Origin: an uncultured beta proteobacterium
Lineage (GTDB): Bacteria; Pseudomonadota; Gammaproteobacteria; Burkholderiales; Burkholderiaceae_C
Assembly (NCBI GenBank): GCA_903914175.1
Contig: CAIWNX010000031.1
Span: 1 to 35,623 of the forward strand
DNA length: 35,623 nucleotides
Direction of reading: 5' to 3'
The stretch's first letter is position 1. Every line of letters begins with the position of its first letter. Shown piece after piece: positions 1 through 8,141 of the stretch. The notes beneath the pieces were generated by a model. That model was given only the letters and a program-made list of their open reading frames with translations, made no database searches and was not told the DNA's origin. The translations under genes were made by a program, and so were the position numbers.

Positions 1-102
1 AAAGGCCCCGCATCCTGGCCAATTTGCGAAGAATTTCGATGAAATCTTGTTTTGTGATTCATTGAATAACTGTTTAACCGCTAACTTTCGCTTTGGCGGG
101 GG

Positions 103-2328
103 TTGTGCAGACCATCCCTAAGCCTCCTGTTGCTGGTCGTTGCGCGTTTGAAGCCGACCAATGGCTTGATACGGGACAGCGTGCCTGCGATTTTGCTGCT
201 GTCTGTGGGGCTGATGGGTTCCGGTTTCGGCCCTATGCTGCCGCGCTGGACGACAGTAGTTGGGACCAACCTGATCCTGCTCTCGGTCGGTGCCGTCTTT
301 ACTTCCGCTATCGCTGATTTTTTAAAACTGCATCCAGGTCAATCGGAGCGCTTTGCCTGGGGCGTGATAGCGTTGACGTTGCTGCCATTTTGCTACTGGG
401 GCCTGATTGAGCCGGTAGGAAACTACCGATCAGCGGTCTTCTCGTTCGCACTTTCAGCGATCTTCGTGCGCGCTACGTACATTGTGACGCGCAAAGGCTG
501 GCAGCATGCGCGCAGCCCGGTTTACCTGCTTAGTGCCATGCTGTTTGGCGTGGTTGCGGTCGCCACAGCCGTACGGGGTGTTGTGGCCCTGGCTATCCAG
601 TCCCCCCCCGAATTGCGCGGCGTCAATCCAACGGCATGGACGACCGTGGCCGCCTACATGCTGCTGGTGTCAGCCGTCACCTTTGGCGTGATCTGGATCG
701 GGCTCGGTCAAACGCAGCCAGAACGCAGAGATACGTTCAATAGAACGAAAGCAGCCTTCACTATTGTTGAATATTTCCGCAACAAACTGCTGTTGCTGTG
801 GGCCACTGTGTTGGTTCTCTTGCTGACCATCGTCGGCCAAGCGAGCTTGTTTTACACAGAATCCTGGCAGGGGGAAAGAGGGCGCCTGAGCCAGGCTGTG
901 GAACTTCGCAACGATGTGATGGTTCATCACTCGCTGCAAGTCATGAACCAGGTCGACACGATTCTGCACTCGGTGCGCAATTTCTACCTGCGCACGCACT
1001 CGGTTGCCGAGACCGACGGCTTCATCGATTCCTTGCCGTTTGACCGATGGATCATCGAAAACATCTATCTCATCAACGAACTGGGCAGGATAGTGATCGC
1101 CCACGATCCGCTGCAAACCGATGTGCGTGTGGCGGACCGCGACTACTTTGCGTTTCACCAATCAACCCCGGGCGATCAGATCTTCATCGCGTCCGTGGAA
1201 CGCGGCCGCATCACCGGAAAACTGCATTTTCGGGTGAGCCGGCGCATCAACAACCCCGATGGCAGCTTTGCCGGTGTGGTGCTTGGCACCGTCAACCCGC
1301 AAGCGTTTACCGGCTACTACCAGCCACTTGCCGGCGGTTTGCAGAACTCGGCAACGCTGATCGGAACAATTGACAAAAAAATAAGGGCGCGCACTCCCGA
1401 ACTGGCCAGCGATTACTGGCAAGTGCCACTGGTGTCTGTGTTGTGGGAAGCGCTGCGGCGAGCACCTGCGGGCAACTACGAGAGCGCCAGCCCGGTTGAC
1501 GGCATTGCGCGTCTGTTCAGTTACAGAAAAGTTGGCGAGTTGCCTCTGGTAATGGTTACCGGGTTTTCCGAATCCGACATCCGGGCCGGTGTTTACGGGC
1601 GCCTGCGCTGGCTGGTCCTGGGTACCGTCACGGTGCTGGTGATCATCCTGCTTCTGGCATCGCTGCTGACCATTCAAATCAAGCGGCGAAACGAGCAGGA
1701 TCGCTTCATGGCCATGCTCAGTCATGAACTGAAGTCTCCGCTGGCAGTGATCTCGCTCTCACTGGGAACTCAAAGCATTCCGTTGGAAGTGAAGCAGCGC
1801 GTTGCGCGTGCCACTGCGGCCATGAACGTCGTCCTGGAGCGCTGCCTTCAGTCTGACCAAGTCGAACACCGGCAAGCGAGCGTATTGCCCGTACCCTGCC
1901 AGATTTCAGAAGTCCTGTTGGAACTGGTGAGCAACTGCGCATTTCCGCAACGCGTGCTGCTGGCGGTGGACGATCTGCCCCTGTGCAAAACCGATGTCCA
2001 GATGCTCGAAGTTGCACTTGGCAACCTGATTGATAACGCGATCAAGTACGGTGCGCCAGACGGTACGGTCACGGTGCGCGCCCTTGCGGCCAAGCGCTGG
2101 CTGCGAAAAGGCATCTGTATAGAGGTCACCAACAGCCCCGGCGCCAGCGGCTTTCCCGATGCCCGGCAAGTTTTCCGCAAGTACTACCGCGCCGCTGCTG
2201 TCCATGGCAAGTCCGGCTCGGGGCTGGGCCTGCACATCGCCCACGGCTGTGCGCGCAATCTGGGTGGGGTCTTGCGCTACCGCCCAACAGTTGACTGTGT
2301 TAAGTTTGAGCTATGGATACCCCTTTGA
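103..2328 (+). CDS. Membrane sensor histidine kinase with Cache-type ectodomain
   Basis: This is a hybrid-free sensor kinase of 741 residues that should autophosphorylate and pass phosphate to the regulator encoded next to it. About five to six hydrophobic segments fill residues 1-205; this region resembles the membrane module found on many betaproteobacterial GGDEF proteins. A further membrane helix follows at about 228-250. The ectodomain (about 255-495) contains the Cache signature VADRDYFAFH and a later SRRINNPDGSFAGVV. The last helix is at about 500-523. The H-box SHELKSPLAV places the phosphorylated His at 541, the N-box has Asn 645 in DNAIKYG, and the G-box reads GSGLGLHIAHG near 706. 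The start is uncertain: I used TTG at 103 because an in-frame stop lies at 82-84. No convincing Shine-Dalgarno is visible and the first helix looks short, so GTG at 181 or an N-terminal loss is possible. The ligand is unknown. Confidence 0.85.
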   Translation: MCRPSLSLLLLVVARLKPTNGLIRDSVPAILLLSVGLMGSGFGPMLPRWTTVVGTNLILLSVGAVFTSAIADFLKLHPGQSERFAWGVIALTLLPFCYWGLIEPVGNYRSAVFSFALSAIFVRATYIVTRKGWQHARSPVYLLSAMLFGVVAVATAVRGVVALAIQSPPELRGVNPTAWTTVAAYMLLVSAVTFGVIWIGLGQTQPERRDTFNRTKAAFTIVEYFRNKLLLLWATVLVLLLTIVGQASLFYTESWQGERGRLSQAVELRNDVMVHHSLQVMNQVDTILHSVRNFYLRTHSVAETDGFIDSLPFDRWIIENIYLINELGRIVIAHDPLQTDVRVADRDYFAFHQSTPGDQIFIASVERGRITGKLHFRVSRRINNPDGSFAGVVLGTVNPQAFTGYYQPLAGGLQNSATLIGTIDKKIRARTPELASDYWQVPLVSVLWEALRRAPAGNYESASPVDGIARLFSYRKVGELPLVMVTGFSESDIRAGVYGRLRWLVLGTVTVLVIILLLASLLTIQIKRRNEQDRFMAMLSHELKSPLAVISLSLGTQSIPLEVKQRVARATAAMNVVLERCLQSDQVEHRQASVLPVPCQISEVLLELVSNCAFPQRVLLAVDDLPLCKTDVQMLEVALGNLIDNAIKYGAPDGTVTVRALAAKRWLRKGICIEVTNSPGASGFPDARQVFRKYYRAAAVHGKSGSGLGLHIAHGCARNLGGVLRYRPTVDCVKFELWIPL

Positions 2329-3017
2329 ATATCGTTGTCGTCGAAGACCACGCCGACCTGCGTGAAGCCACCGTTGCTGCGCTGTGCAGCATGGGCCATG
2401 ACGCCAGAGGCATCGATTGCGCTGAAGCGCTGGACGACGAACTCGGCGCTTTCCGTGCCGACCTGCTGGTGCTCGATCTCAATCTGCCAGGCGAAGACGG
2501 GCTCAGCCTGGCCCGGCGCATACGCGCTGCCGAACCCGGCATCGGCATCATCATGGTCACCGGGCGGACACAGGTCAACGACAGAATGCGCGGCTACGGC
2601 AGCGGTGCCGACATCTACCTGCCCAAACCCGCTTCGGTGGAAGAACTCGGTGCCGCCATTCAGGCGCTGGCGCGGCGCATTCGCCCAGCAGCAAGCGCCG
2701 GGGACGCAATCAGCCTGAACCCGACAAAGCTGCAACTCCAGGGCCCCAAACAGCAGGTCAATGTCTCCGATCATGAAAGTACGCTCCTGTTGGCCTTGAG
2801 CAAAGCCAAAGATCATCGCCTGGAGAATTGGCAACTAATGGAACTCTCAGGCAGCGCTGTAGAAGACCAGAGCAAGGCAGTGCTGGAGGTTCAGATCGCT
2901 CGCCTGCGCAAAAAGCTTGAACAAGCCGGCGCTCCCGCACCCACCATCAAAGCCATCCGCGGCACCGGCTACCAGCTCTGCGTAGCCGTGCAAATCACCA
3001 AGTCCGCGGCGGGCTAG
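2313..3017 (+). CDS. OmpR-family response regulator (intact receiver)
   Basis: This 234-residue two-domain transcription regulator is the presumed partner of the upstream kinase, whose last 16 bp it overlaps (ATG at 2313). The receiver domain (1-118) has the acidic pair E11-D12, phosphoacceptor Asp 55 in LVLDLNLPGEDG, the switch Thr in MVTGR and the conserved Lys in LPKPAS. The C-terminal winged helix (about 125-228) contains the family recognition-helix and wing signature VLEVQIARLRKKLEQAG...IRGTGYQL. The overlap implies translational coupling with the kinase. Its nearest relative in the window is the regulator at 4118, which shares the same architecture and long identical stretches in the DNA-binding domain. 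The target is not shown directly; the tps operon downstream is the most likely one. Confidence 0.92.
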   Translation: MDTPLNIVVVEDHADLREATVAALCSMGHDARGIDCAEALDDELGAFRADLLVLDLNLPGEDGLSLARRIRAAEPGIGIIMVTGRTQVNDRMRGYGSGADIYLPKPASVEELGAAIQALARRIRPAASAGDAISLNPTKLQLQGPKQQVNVSDHESTLLLALSKAKDHRLENWQLMELSGSAVEDQSKAVLEVQIARLRKKLEQAGAPAPTIKAIRGTGYQLCVAVQITKSAAG

Positions 3018-3036
3018 CCAAGCGCGTACCCGCATC

Positions 3037-3110
3037 TTGTCATCCCGGGCTTGACCCGGGATCCAGTGCCACACGAAGCATGGATTGCGGGTCGGAGCCC
3101 GCAATGACAA
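3037..3110. repeat. Palindromic doublet repeat, copy A
   Basis: This is an extragenic unit of two strong hairpins. The first stem is ATCCCGGG (3042-3049) with CCCGGGAT (3055-3062). The second is ATTGCGGG (3084-3091) with CCCGCAAT (3098-3105). The ends form a 7-bp inverted repeat, TTGTCAT and ATGACAA. It lies between the convergent regulator and brnA genes, where it could also act as a bidirectional terminator. Similar units occur at 3803 and 23564. Confidence 0.85.
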
Positions 3111-3137
3111 TACCGGGCGCAACCCAAACTCCTTGGA

Positions 3138-3407
3138 TCACAGCGAGACTTGCAATTTCTCCTGTAGCCAGACCTTGATCAGCGACTGGTAGGGCACGTC
3201 ACGCGCATTGGCGGCGTTCTTGATGCCGTCCAGCAGGTGTTGCGGCAGCCGCAACGAAATCGTTTGGGTACTGGGCTTCAAATTTGGCAACAGCGCTTTC
3301 TTGGCTTGACCCCAGTCCAGGTACTCGGCCGAGTCATGCGTCTCCCAGAACGCGCGTTCTTGCGCTTCGCTGGCGAACTTAGGAATCGATTTAGCTTGCT
3401 TTGTCAT
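3138..3407 (-). CDS. brnA: BrnA-type antitoxin (ribbon-helix-helix)
   Basis: This 89-residue protein is the antitoxin of a type II toxin-antitoxin pair. In this family the C-terminal ribbon-helix-helix binds operator DNA and the protein neutralises the BrnT ribonuclease. The N-terminal half has the family pattern WETHDSAEYLDW, and the C-terminal half has TQTISLRLPQHLLDGIKNAA followed by VPYQSLIKVWLQEKL. I chose the ATG at 3407 (MTKQAKSIPKF) over an upstream in-frame start at 3452 because it gives the usual family length and a 17-bp overlap with the toxin stop, as expected for coupled toxin-first brnTA operons. It is convergent with the upstream response regulator. BrnA-like identity is strong from motif layout, though COG3514/CopG naming is equally used. 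Confidence 0.85.
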   Translation of the reverse strand: MTKQAKSIPKFASEAQERAFWETHDSAEYLDWGQAKKALLPNLKPSTQTISLRLPQHLLDGIKNAANARDVPYQSLIKVWLQEKLQVSL

Positions 3408-3690
3408 AAATGGCTCGCTCCTTTCGGTGCATGTCCCGGGCTGAAACAACACGGATCAAGGTGTTTGACTCTCGCAAGGTCAAGGTGATATGCAGGGTGC
3501 GCCCCTCGTTTGTTTTTCCTAACGCGTGAAGCCGATACTCTTTTTGGCTGTGCGCTGCGTCATCGAGCAACAGCAATGGCGCATTGAAGAAAACCTGCTC
3601 TGCCTCAGCCATAGATACCCCATGCTTCTCGTTCTTGCGGGCATTTCCCTCATCCCATTCAAACCCGGAAATCTTGCTCAGGTCAATCAT
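3391..3690 (-). CDS. brnT: BrnT family toxin (DUF497 ribonuclease)
   Basis: This 99-residue protein belongs to the BrnT/DUF497 family, RelE-fold endoribonucleases that halt growth by cutting RNA when not bound by BrnA. Family hallmarks are FEWDEGNARKNEKHGVSMAEAEQVF at the N-terminus (seen here as FEWDEGNARKNEKHGVS), then a DDAAHSQKEYRLHALG stretch, LHITLTLRE, and the C-terminal IRVVSARDMHRKERAIY. The gene precedes its antitoxin and overlaps it by 17 bp. The start ATG at 3690 sits directly after an AT-rich palindrome containing a good -10 element, so the message may be leaderless. The whole module sits between two paralogous response-regulator genes and is bracketed by hairpin repeats. Confidence 0.9.
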   Translation of the reverse strand: MIDLSKISGFEWDEGNARKNEKHGVSMAEAEQVFFNAPLLLLDDAAHSQKEYRLHALGKTNEGRTLHITLTLRESNTLIRVVSARDMHRKERAIYDKAS

Positions 3691-3694
3691 TTTC

Positions 3695-3713
3695 GTATAT
3701 TACCATCATGTAC
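3695..3713 (-). promoter_or_regulatory. Candidate brnTA promoter and operator
   Basis: GTATAT (3695-3700) and ATGTAC (3708-3713) form an imperfect inverted repeat around 7 bp. On the minus strand it contains TAATAT (3702-3697), preceded closely by TG, a good -10 hexamer. Counting from that hexamer, transcription would begin at or very near the A of the brnT ATG (3690). The palindrome covering the -10 fits autoregulation by the BrnA-BrnT complex, as known for the Brucella system. No good -35 is visible. The assignment is inference. Confidence 0.45.
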
Positions 3714-3724
3714 ACCACTGGCTA

Positions 3725-3914
3725 GTCATTGCGAGTCCGCAATGACAAGAATGGGTTGTCATCCCGGGCACTAGGAAGTTGTCATCCCGGGACTTAGGGA
3801 ATTGTCATCCCGGGCTTGACCCGGGATCCAGTGCCACACCACGACTGGATTGCGGGTCGGAGCCCGCAATGACAACAGGGGCCCGCAATGACAGCATCGG
3901 CCGCAATGACAAAT
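3725..3914. repeat. Cluster of whole and partial palindromic repeats, copy B
   Basis: This stretch holds one full doublet unit (3803-3876) and several half units. A perfect 9-bp inverted repeat GTCATTGCG/CGCAATGAC lies at 3725-3746. Half units beginning TTGTCATCCCGGG lie at about 3757 and 3779. Two trailing CCGCAATGACA fragments follow at about 3883 and 3902. The linked order half unit, short spacer, full unit is repeated at 23541-23636. No gene is present between brnT and the next regulator; the 3691-4117 interval contains these repeats and the direct repeats at 3937. Confidence 0.8.
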
Positions 3915-3936
3915 CGGTAGGCTTTTGTAGGGGAGT

Positions 3937-3972
3937 GACAGCAAGCGACAGCAAGCGTCGGCAAGCGACAGG
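3937..3972 (+). promoter_or_regulatory. Ten-bp-phased direct repeats upstream of the tps operon
   Basis: Three consecutive 10-bp units read GACAGCAAGC, GACAGCAAGC and GTCGGCAAGC, followed by a partial GACAGG. The spacing equals one DNA helical turn, the arrangement typically bound by OmpR/PhoB-type regulators. The array lies about 145 bp before the start of the second regulator gene. A binding role for either regulator is inference; no clear -10/-35 pair was identified downstream. Confidence 0.4.
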
Positions 3973-4117
3973 TTTCTTTTTTTCGGCTCGGTAACGTAGC
4001 GCTGCAAATTAGAAAAGACCTGCACATGCAACACTCAAAAATAGTACCCAGCCAAAGCGCCAGAGCCCGCTTCATCGCAGGCAGCCGGTGCAAAACAAGC
4101 ACCACGGCGGGCGCGCC

Positions 4118-4816
4118 ATGAGCGGCCTCAATATCTTCGTCGTCGAAGTTCACGATTTCAGGCGCGAAGCCACCGTGATCGCGCTGCGCAGCATGGGCCA
4201 CACGGTTGCCAGCACCAAAGCGCTGGACAAATCCTTGCATGTGGTCGGCACCGACATCCTGCTACTTTCCCTGACCGACGAAGACGGACTCAGCCTTGTA
4301 CGGCGCATTCGAGCCAACCAGCCCGCCATCGGCATCATCGTGATCACCCCGGGGGCGCCGGGCGACGAACTGGTCAATGCGTACCAAAGCGGTGCTGACC
4401 TGGTTCTGTCAAAACCCGCCTCGCTCTATGAAGTCAGCGCGGCGATCCGGGCTCTGGAGCGGCGCCTTCATCCGAGTGAGGCCAACGCCGGGCATCTCGC
4501 GCTCAACACCGCCACGCTGCAACTGCAGGGGCCAGAGGCTACCGTCAACGTCTCCGATGCCGAGTGCCTGCTGCTAGGCGCTTTTGCCCAGTCGGCGGAA
4601 CAACGCCTGAGCAACGAACAAATGATCAGCATCGTCGCCCGCGACGGAGCCGCCGTGAGCAAGACCACGCTCGAAGTACAGATCGTGCGTTTGCGCAAGA
4701 AGCTCGAACAAGCCGGCGCCATGGCGCCCAACATCAAATCCATCCGCGGCATGGGCTACCAGCTCTGCGTGCCGCTCATCGTGAACAAAGATTTCGTGAG
4801 CCCTCACCATGCATAA
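4118..4816 (+). CDS. OmpR-family regulator with degenerate pseudo-receiver
   Basis: This 232-residue paralogue of the regulator at 2313 has the same receiver plus winged-helix layout. Key phosphorylation residues are missing. The phosphoacceptor position is Ser 51 (ILLLSLTDEDG), the conserved Pro after it is lost with a two-residue deletion, the acidic pair ED has become E10-V11, and the switch segment is VITPGAP instead of MVTGRTQ. The Lys in LSKPAS remains. The DNA-binding domain is well preserved (LEVQIVRLRKKLEQAG, then IRGMGYQL). It is therefore likely to bind DNA without phosphorylation by the standard route. I prefer ATG 4118, preceded by GGCGGG, over GTG 4088. Its end overlaps the start of the TpsB gene by 8 bp, so it is translationally coupled to the secretion system and probably controls it. 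Confidence 0.9.
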   Translation: MSGLNIFVVEVHDFRREATVIALRSMGHTVASTKALDKSLHVVGTDILLLSLTDEDGLSLVRRIRANQPAIGIIVITPGAPGDELVNAYQSGADLVLSKPASLYEVSAAIRALERRLHPSEANAGHLALNTATLQLQGPEATVNVSDAECLLLGAFAQSAEQRLSNEQMISIVARDGAAVSKTTLEVQIVRLRKKLEQAGAMAPNIKSIRGMGYQLCVPLIVNKDFVSPHHA

Positions 4817-6509
4817 CATCCGCCAACACACCATCGCTGTCGCCATTGCGCTGTCGCTTCTCTCCAGTGGCATCGCGGCCCAGACTGCGCCCGACGCAGG
4901 CTCGCTGTTGCGTGAAGCCGAAAAACAAGCACCGCGTCTGCCGCAGCCAGCGCCGCAGGCCGTACCCAAAGCACCCCTTGCGCCCGACGCCAACGCTCTG
5001 CGTGTGCAGGTCAAAGCCTTTCGCATCAGTGGCAACACGTTGATCGCAGAACCCGAATTGCAAGCGGCGCTCGCGCCCTGGGTCGGCAAGGAATCGACCT
5101 TTGCCGAACTGCAACAGGCCGCCAACGCCGTCGCCGAAGCCTACCGGCGTCATGGCTGGTTTGCGCGCCCGCAATTGCCCGCGCAAGACCTTGCTGACGG
5201 CGTGGTGAACATCAACATCATCGAAGGGCGCCTGGGTGCCGTGCGCATCGACGACGGCGGCCAGAGCCTGCGCCTGGACCGCGCACTGGTCAGCCAGACC
5301 ATGACCGCGCGCCAACAACCCGGCGACCCGCTGAACCTCGATGCCCTGGAGCGCAGCAGCGCTATCCTCAACGACACCCCTGGCATGGCCGTGGCCACCA
5401 TCCTGGCAACCGGCGGCGACACGGGCGAAACGGATGCCATCGTCAAGGTGCAAGACAAACCGCTGCTGGCCGGCACGGCACAGCTCGACAACCAGGGCGC
5501 GCGCTCCACCGGTGCCGACAAGCTCACCTTCAACCTCTCGCTGGACAACCCTGGCGGCGCGGGTGACCAGATCAGCGTCAATGGCAACGCCAGCGAAGGC
5601 AGCCGCTACCTCAAGCTGGGTTATTCGCGCCCGTTCGGACGTGACGGGCTGCGCGCCGGCATCAGTGCCTCGGGTATGCGCTACCAATTGCTCGGCGAAG
5701 ACTTTGCAGCACTCAACTCCCAAGGCGATGCCAAGACCTTGGGCCTGAACGCCAGCTACCCCCTGCTGCGCAGCGGTACCCGTAATGCGTCGTTGGCCGG
5801 CGCCATAGACCGCAAGGACTACTACAACGAAGCCAATGAGATCTCTACCTCAGAAAAGCGCGTCCACACCGCATTGTTCGCACTCAACGGTGATCTGCTC
5901 GACGGCTTTGGCAATGGCGGCATGACCCTGTGGGGTGTGAACCTGACCGCAGGCCAGGTCGATCTGTCGGCCAACGCCACCAACGAGAGCGCCGACCAGA
6001 ACGGCCCCGGTACGGCTGGCAGCTACCAGAAACTTGGTTACAGTCTGGCGCGCTTGCAGCGCATGAGCGACCGGAGCACGCTGTGGTTCTCGCTCAGCGG
6101 CCAGCGCGCCAGCAAGAATCTGGACTCCTCAGAAAAGTTCTCGCTTGGAGGCCCGCAAGGTGTGCGCGCCTACCCGCTGATGGAAGGCTCGGGCGACGAC
6201 GGCTGGCTGGCCACGCTGGAGGCGCGCCACAACCTCACGCCCGACCTGCAGCTCAGCGTCTTCTACGACCACGGCACCATCACGCAAAGCCACAACCCGG
6301 ACTACACCGGTGCCCCGCTGGTCAACGAGGCCAGACTGAAGGGCGCCGGACTCGGCCTGAGCTGGTCTCAACCCGGCAGCTTTACCCTGCGCGCAGTCTG
6401 GGCACGGCGCATTGGCGATAACCCACTGGCCTCAGCCAGCACTGGCGCTGATGGCGACGGTAGCCTCACGCTGAACCGCTTCTGGCTCAGTGCCATGGTG
6501 TATTTCTGA
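4809..6509 (+). CDS. TpsB outer-membrane transporter (ShlB/FhaC/HecB family)
   Basis: This 566-residue protein is the outer-membrane beta-barrel partner of a two-partner secretion (type Vb) system and would export the adhesin encoded next. A signal peptide at residues 1-24 ends SSGIAAQ. A Pro/Ala-rich linker follows, then POTRA domains (about 65-220; FRISGNTLI, AVAEAYRRHGWFA, VNINIIEGRLG), which bind the substrate in the periplasm. The remainder is a 16-strand type barrel. The L6-loop motif appears as VRAYP (residues 452-456) followed by EGSGDDGWLATLEARHNL, and the C-terminal strand ends in Phe (SAMVYF), the signal for BAM assembly. It overlaps the preceding regulator by 8 bp and is 26 bp from the adhesin gene, so all three form one operon. 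Length and motifs are normal for the family. Confidence 0.93.
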   Translation: MHNIRQHTIAVAIALSLLSSGIAAQTAPDAGSLLREAEKQAPRLPQPAPQAVPKAPLAPDANALRVQVKAFRISGNTLIAEPELQAALAPWVGKESTFAELQQAANAVAEAYRRHGWFARPQLPAQDLADGVVNINIIEGRLGAVRIDDGGQSLRLDRALVSQTMTARQQPGDPLNLDALERSSAILNDTPGMAVATILATGGDTGETDAIVKVQDKPLLAGTAQLDNQGARSTGADKLTFNLSLDNPGGAGDQISVNGNASEGSRYLKLGYSRPFGRDGLRAGISASGMRYQLLGEDFAALNSQGDAKTLGLNASYPLLRSGTRNASLAGAIDRKDYYNEANEISTSEKRVHTALFALNGDLLDGFGNGGMTLWGVNLTAGQVDLSANATNESADQNGPGTAGSYQKLGYSLARLQRMSDRSTLWFSLSGQRASKNLDSSEKFSLGGPQGVRAYPLMEGSGDDGWLATLEARHNLTPDLQLSVFYDHGTITQSHNPDYTGAPLVNEARLKGAGLGLSWSQPGSFTLRAVWARRIGDNPLASASTGADGDGSLTLNRFWLSAMVYF

Positions 6510-8141
6510 TAGCCAGACGGCAGGAGCAAGAAACCATGAACAAGATCTTCACCCTCGTCTGGAGCGCAGCACGCAGCGCTTTCATTGTTGCCCATGAACA
6601 CGCCAAAAGCCACGGCAAACCATCGAGCTCACGCAGCGGCGCGACCACAGCTTCCCTTCTGCTCGGGCTGCTGGGTAACGCTGGCTTTGCGCTGGCGGGC
6701 CCACCCGTTGCACCACCGGTCAACGCCCTGCCCACGGGTGGACAAGTTGCCGCCGGAGCGGCAAGCATCACGCAAAGCGCCAACCGCATGGACATCAACC
6801 AGTCCACGCAAAAAGCCATCCTGAACTGGCAGAGCTTCAACATCGGCGCTGATGCGCAGGTCAACTTTGCACAACCCAGCGCCAGCGCGGTGGCGCTGAA
6901 CCGTGTCCTCTCAAGCGACCCCAGCGCCATCTATGGCAAGCTCAACTCCAACGGCCAGGTGTTTCTGCTTAACCCCAACGGCGTGCTGTTTGGCGCCGGT
7001 GCGCGGGTCGATGTAGGCGGCCTGGTGGCCAGCACCATGAAGATCGACGACGCCGATTTCATGGCCGGCAACTACAAGTTCAGCGGCGGCAGTGGCGCCG
7101 TCATCAACCAGGGCAGCCTCACGGCAGCGCAAGGCGGCTACATCGCGCTGCTCTCGCCCGAAGTGCGCAACGAAGGCGTGATCAGCGCGAGCCTTGGCAC
7201 GGTGCTGCTGGGCGGCGCCGAAGCCGTCACCTTGAGCCACGACAGCTCGGGCTTGTCGTATGCGGTGGACAAGGGCGCGGTGCAGGCGCTGGTGGACAAC
7301 AAGGGCCTGGTGCAGGCCGATGGCGGGCAGGTGCTGCTCTCGGCGCGCGCGGCCAACGAACTGGCGAGCGCGGTCATCAACAACAGCGGCACGATTGAAG
7401 CCAAAGGGCTGGTGGCCAAGGGTGGCAGGATCGTTCTCGAAGCCGACAGCATCACGCTTGCCAGCGGCAGCCGGCTCGATGCTGACGCTGCGTCCGGCAG
7501 CGCCGGCGCAGGCGGAACGATCAGCGTCATTGCGAACTTGAACAATTCCGCAAGCCAGACCAAGGTCGATGGCACGCTGACGGCCCGCGGTGGCGAACTG
7601 GGCGGGGACGGCGGCTTCATCGAGACATCCGGTTCGACGGTGGAACTGGCCAGCAGCGTCGTCTTTGACACACGCTCGCCCAAGGGCGCGACGGGGCTGT
7701 GGCTGCTCGATCCCTACGATTACGCAATCGGTAGCACGCAGGCGGCCAATATCGTGTCGGCCTTGAGCAGCAACAACGTGGCCATCACGACCACCGCCTC
7801 CACAACAAACTACGGTTCGAACGGCAACAACGCCAGCACCGGCAACATTGCTGTTTCTTCGCCGATCAGTTCGTCGAGTGCCAACAACCTGAGTCTGACC
7901 GCAGCGGGAACGATCACCGTCAACTCCGGCGCCGCGATTTCGGTCGGTTCGCTCACCCTGAGCGGCAGCACCGGGATTCAGCTTGGTTCCAATATCACCA
8001 CGACTGGTGCCCAAAGTTACACCGGTGCCCTGGGTCTGCTCGCCGACCTGACGCTCACCAGCAGCAACAACGGGGCAATCACCTTCAACAACTCGGTCGA
8101 CTCTGCAGGACCAGGCGGCACCTATGCTGCTGCGCTGACGT

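Noticed and set aside
93-317. A 74-codon open frame overlapping the kinase start
   Set aside because: It is out of frame with a clear membrane-protein coding sequence and has no recognisable features.
3771-4034. Short minus-strand open frames across the repeat cluster
   Set aside because: They translate hairpin repeats and have no family features or ribosome-binding sites.
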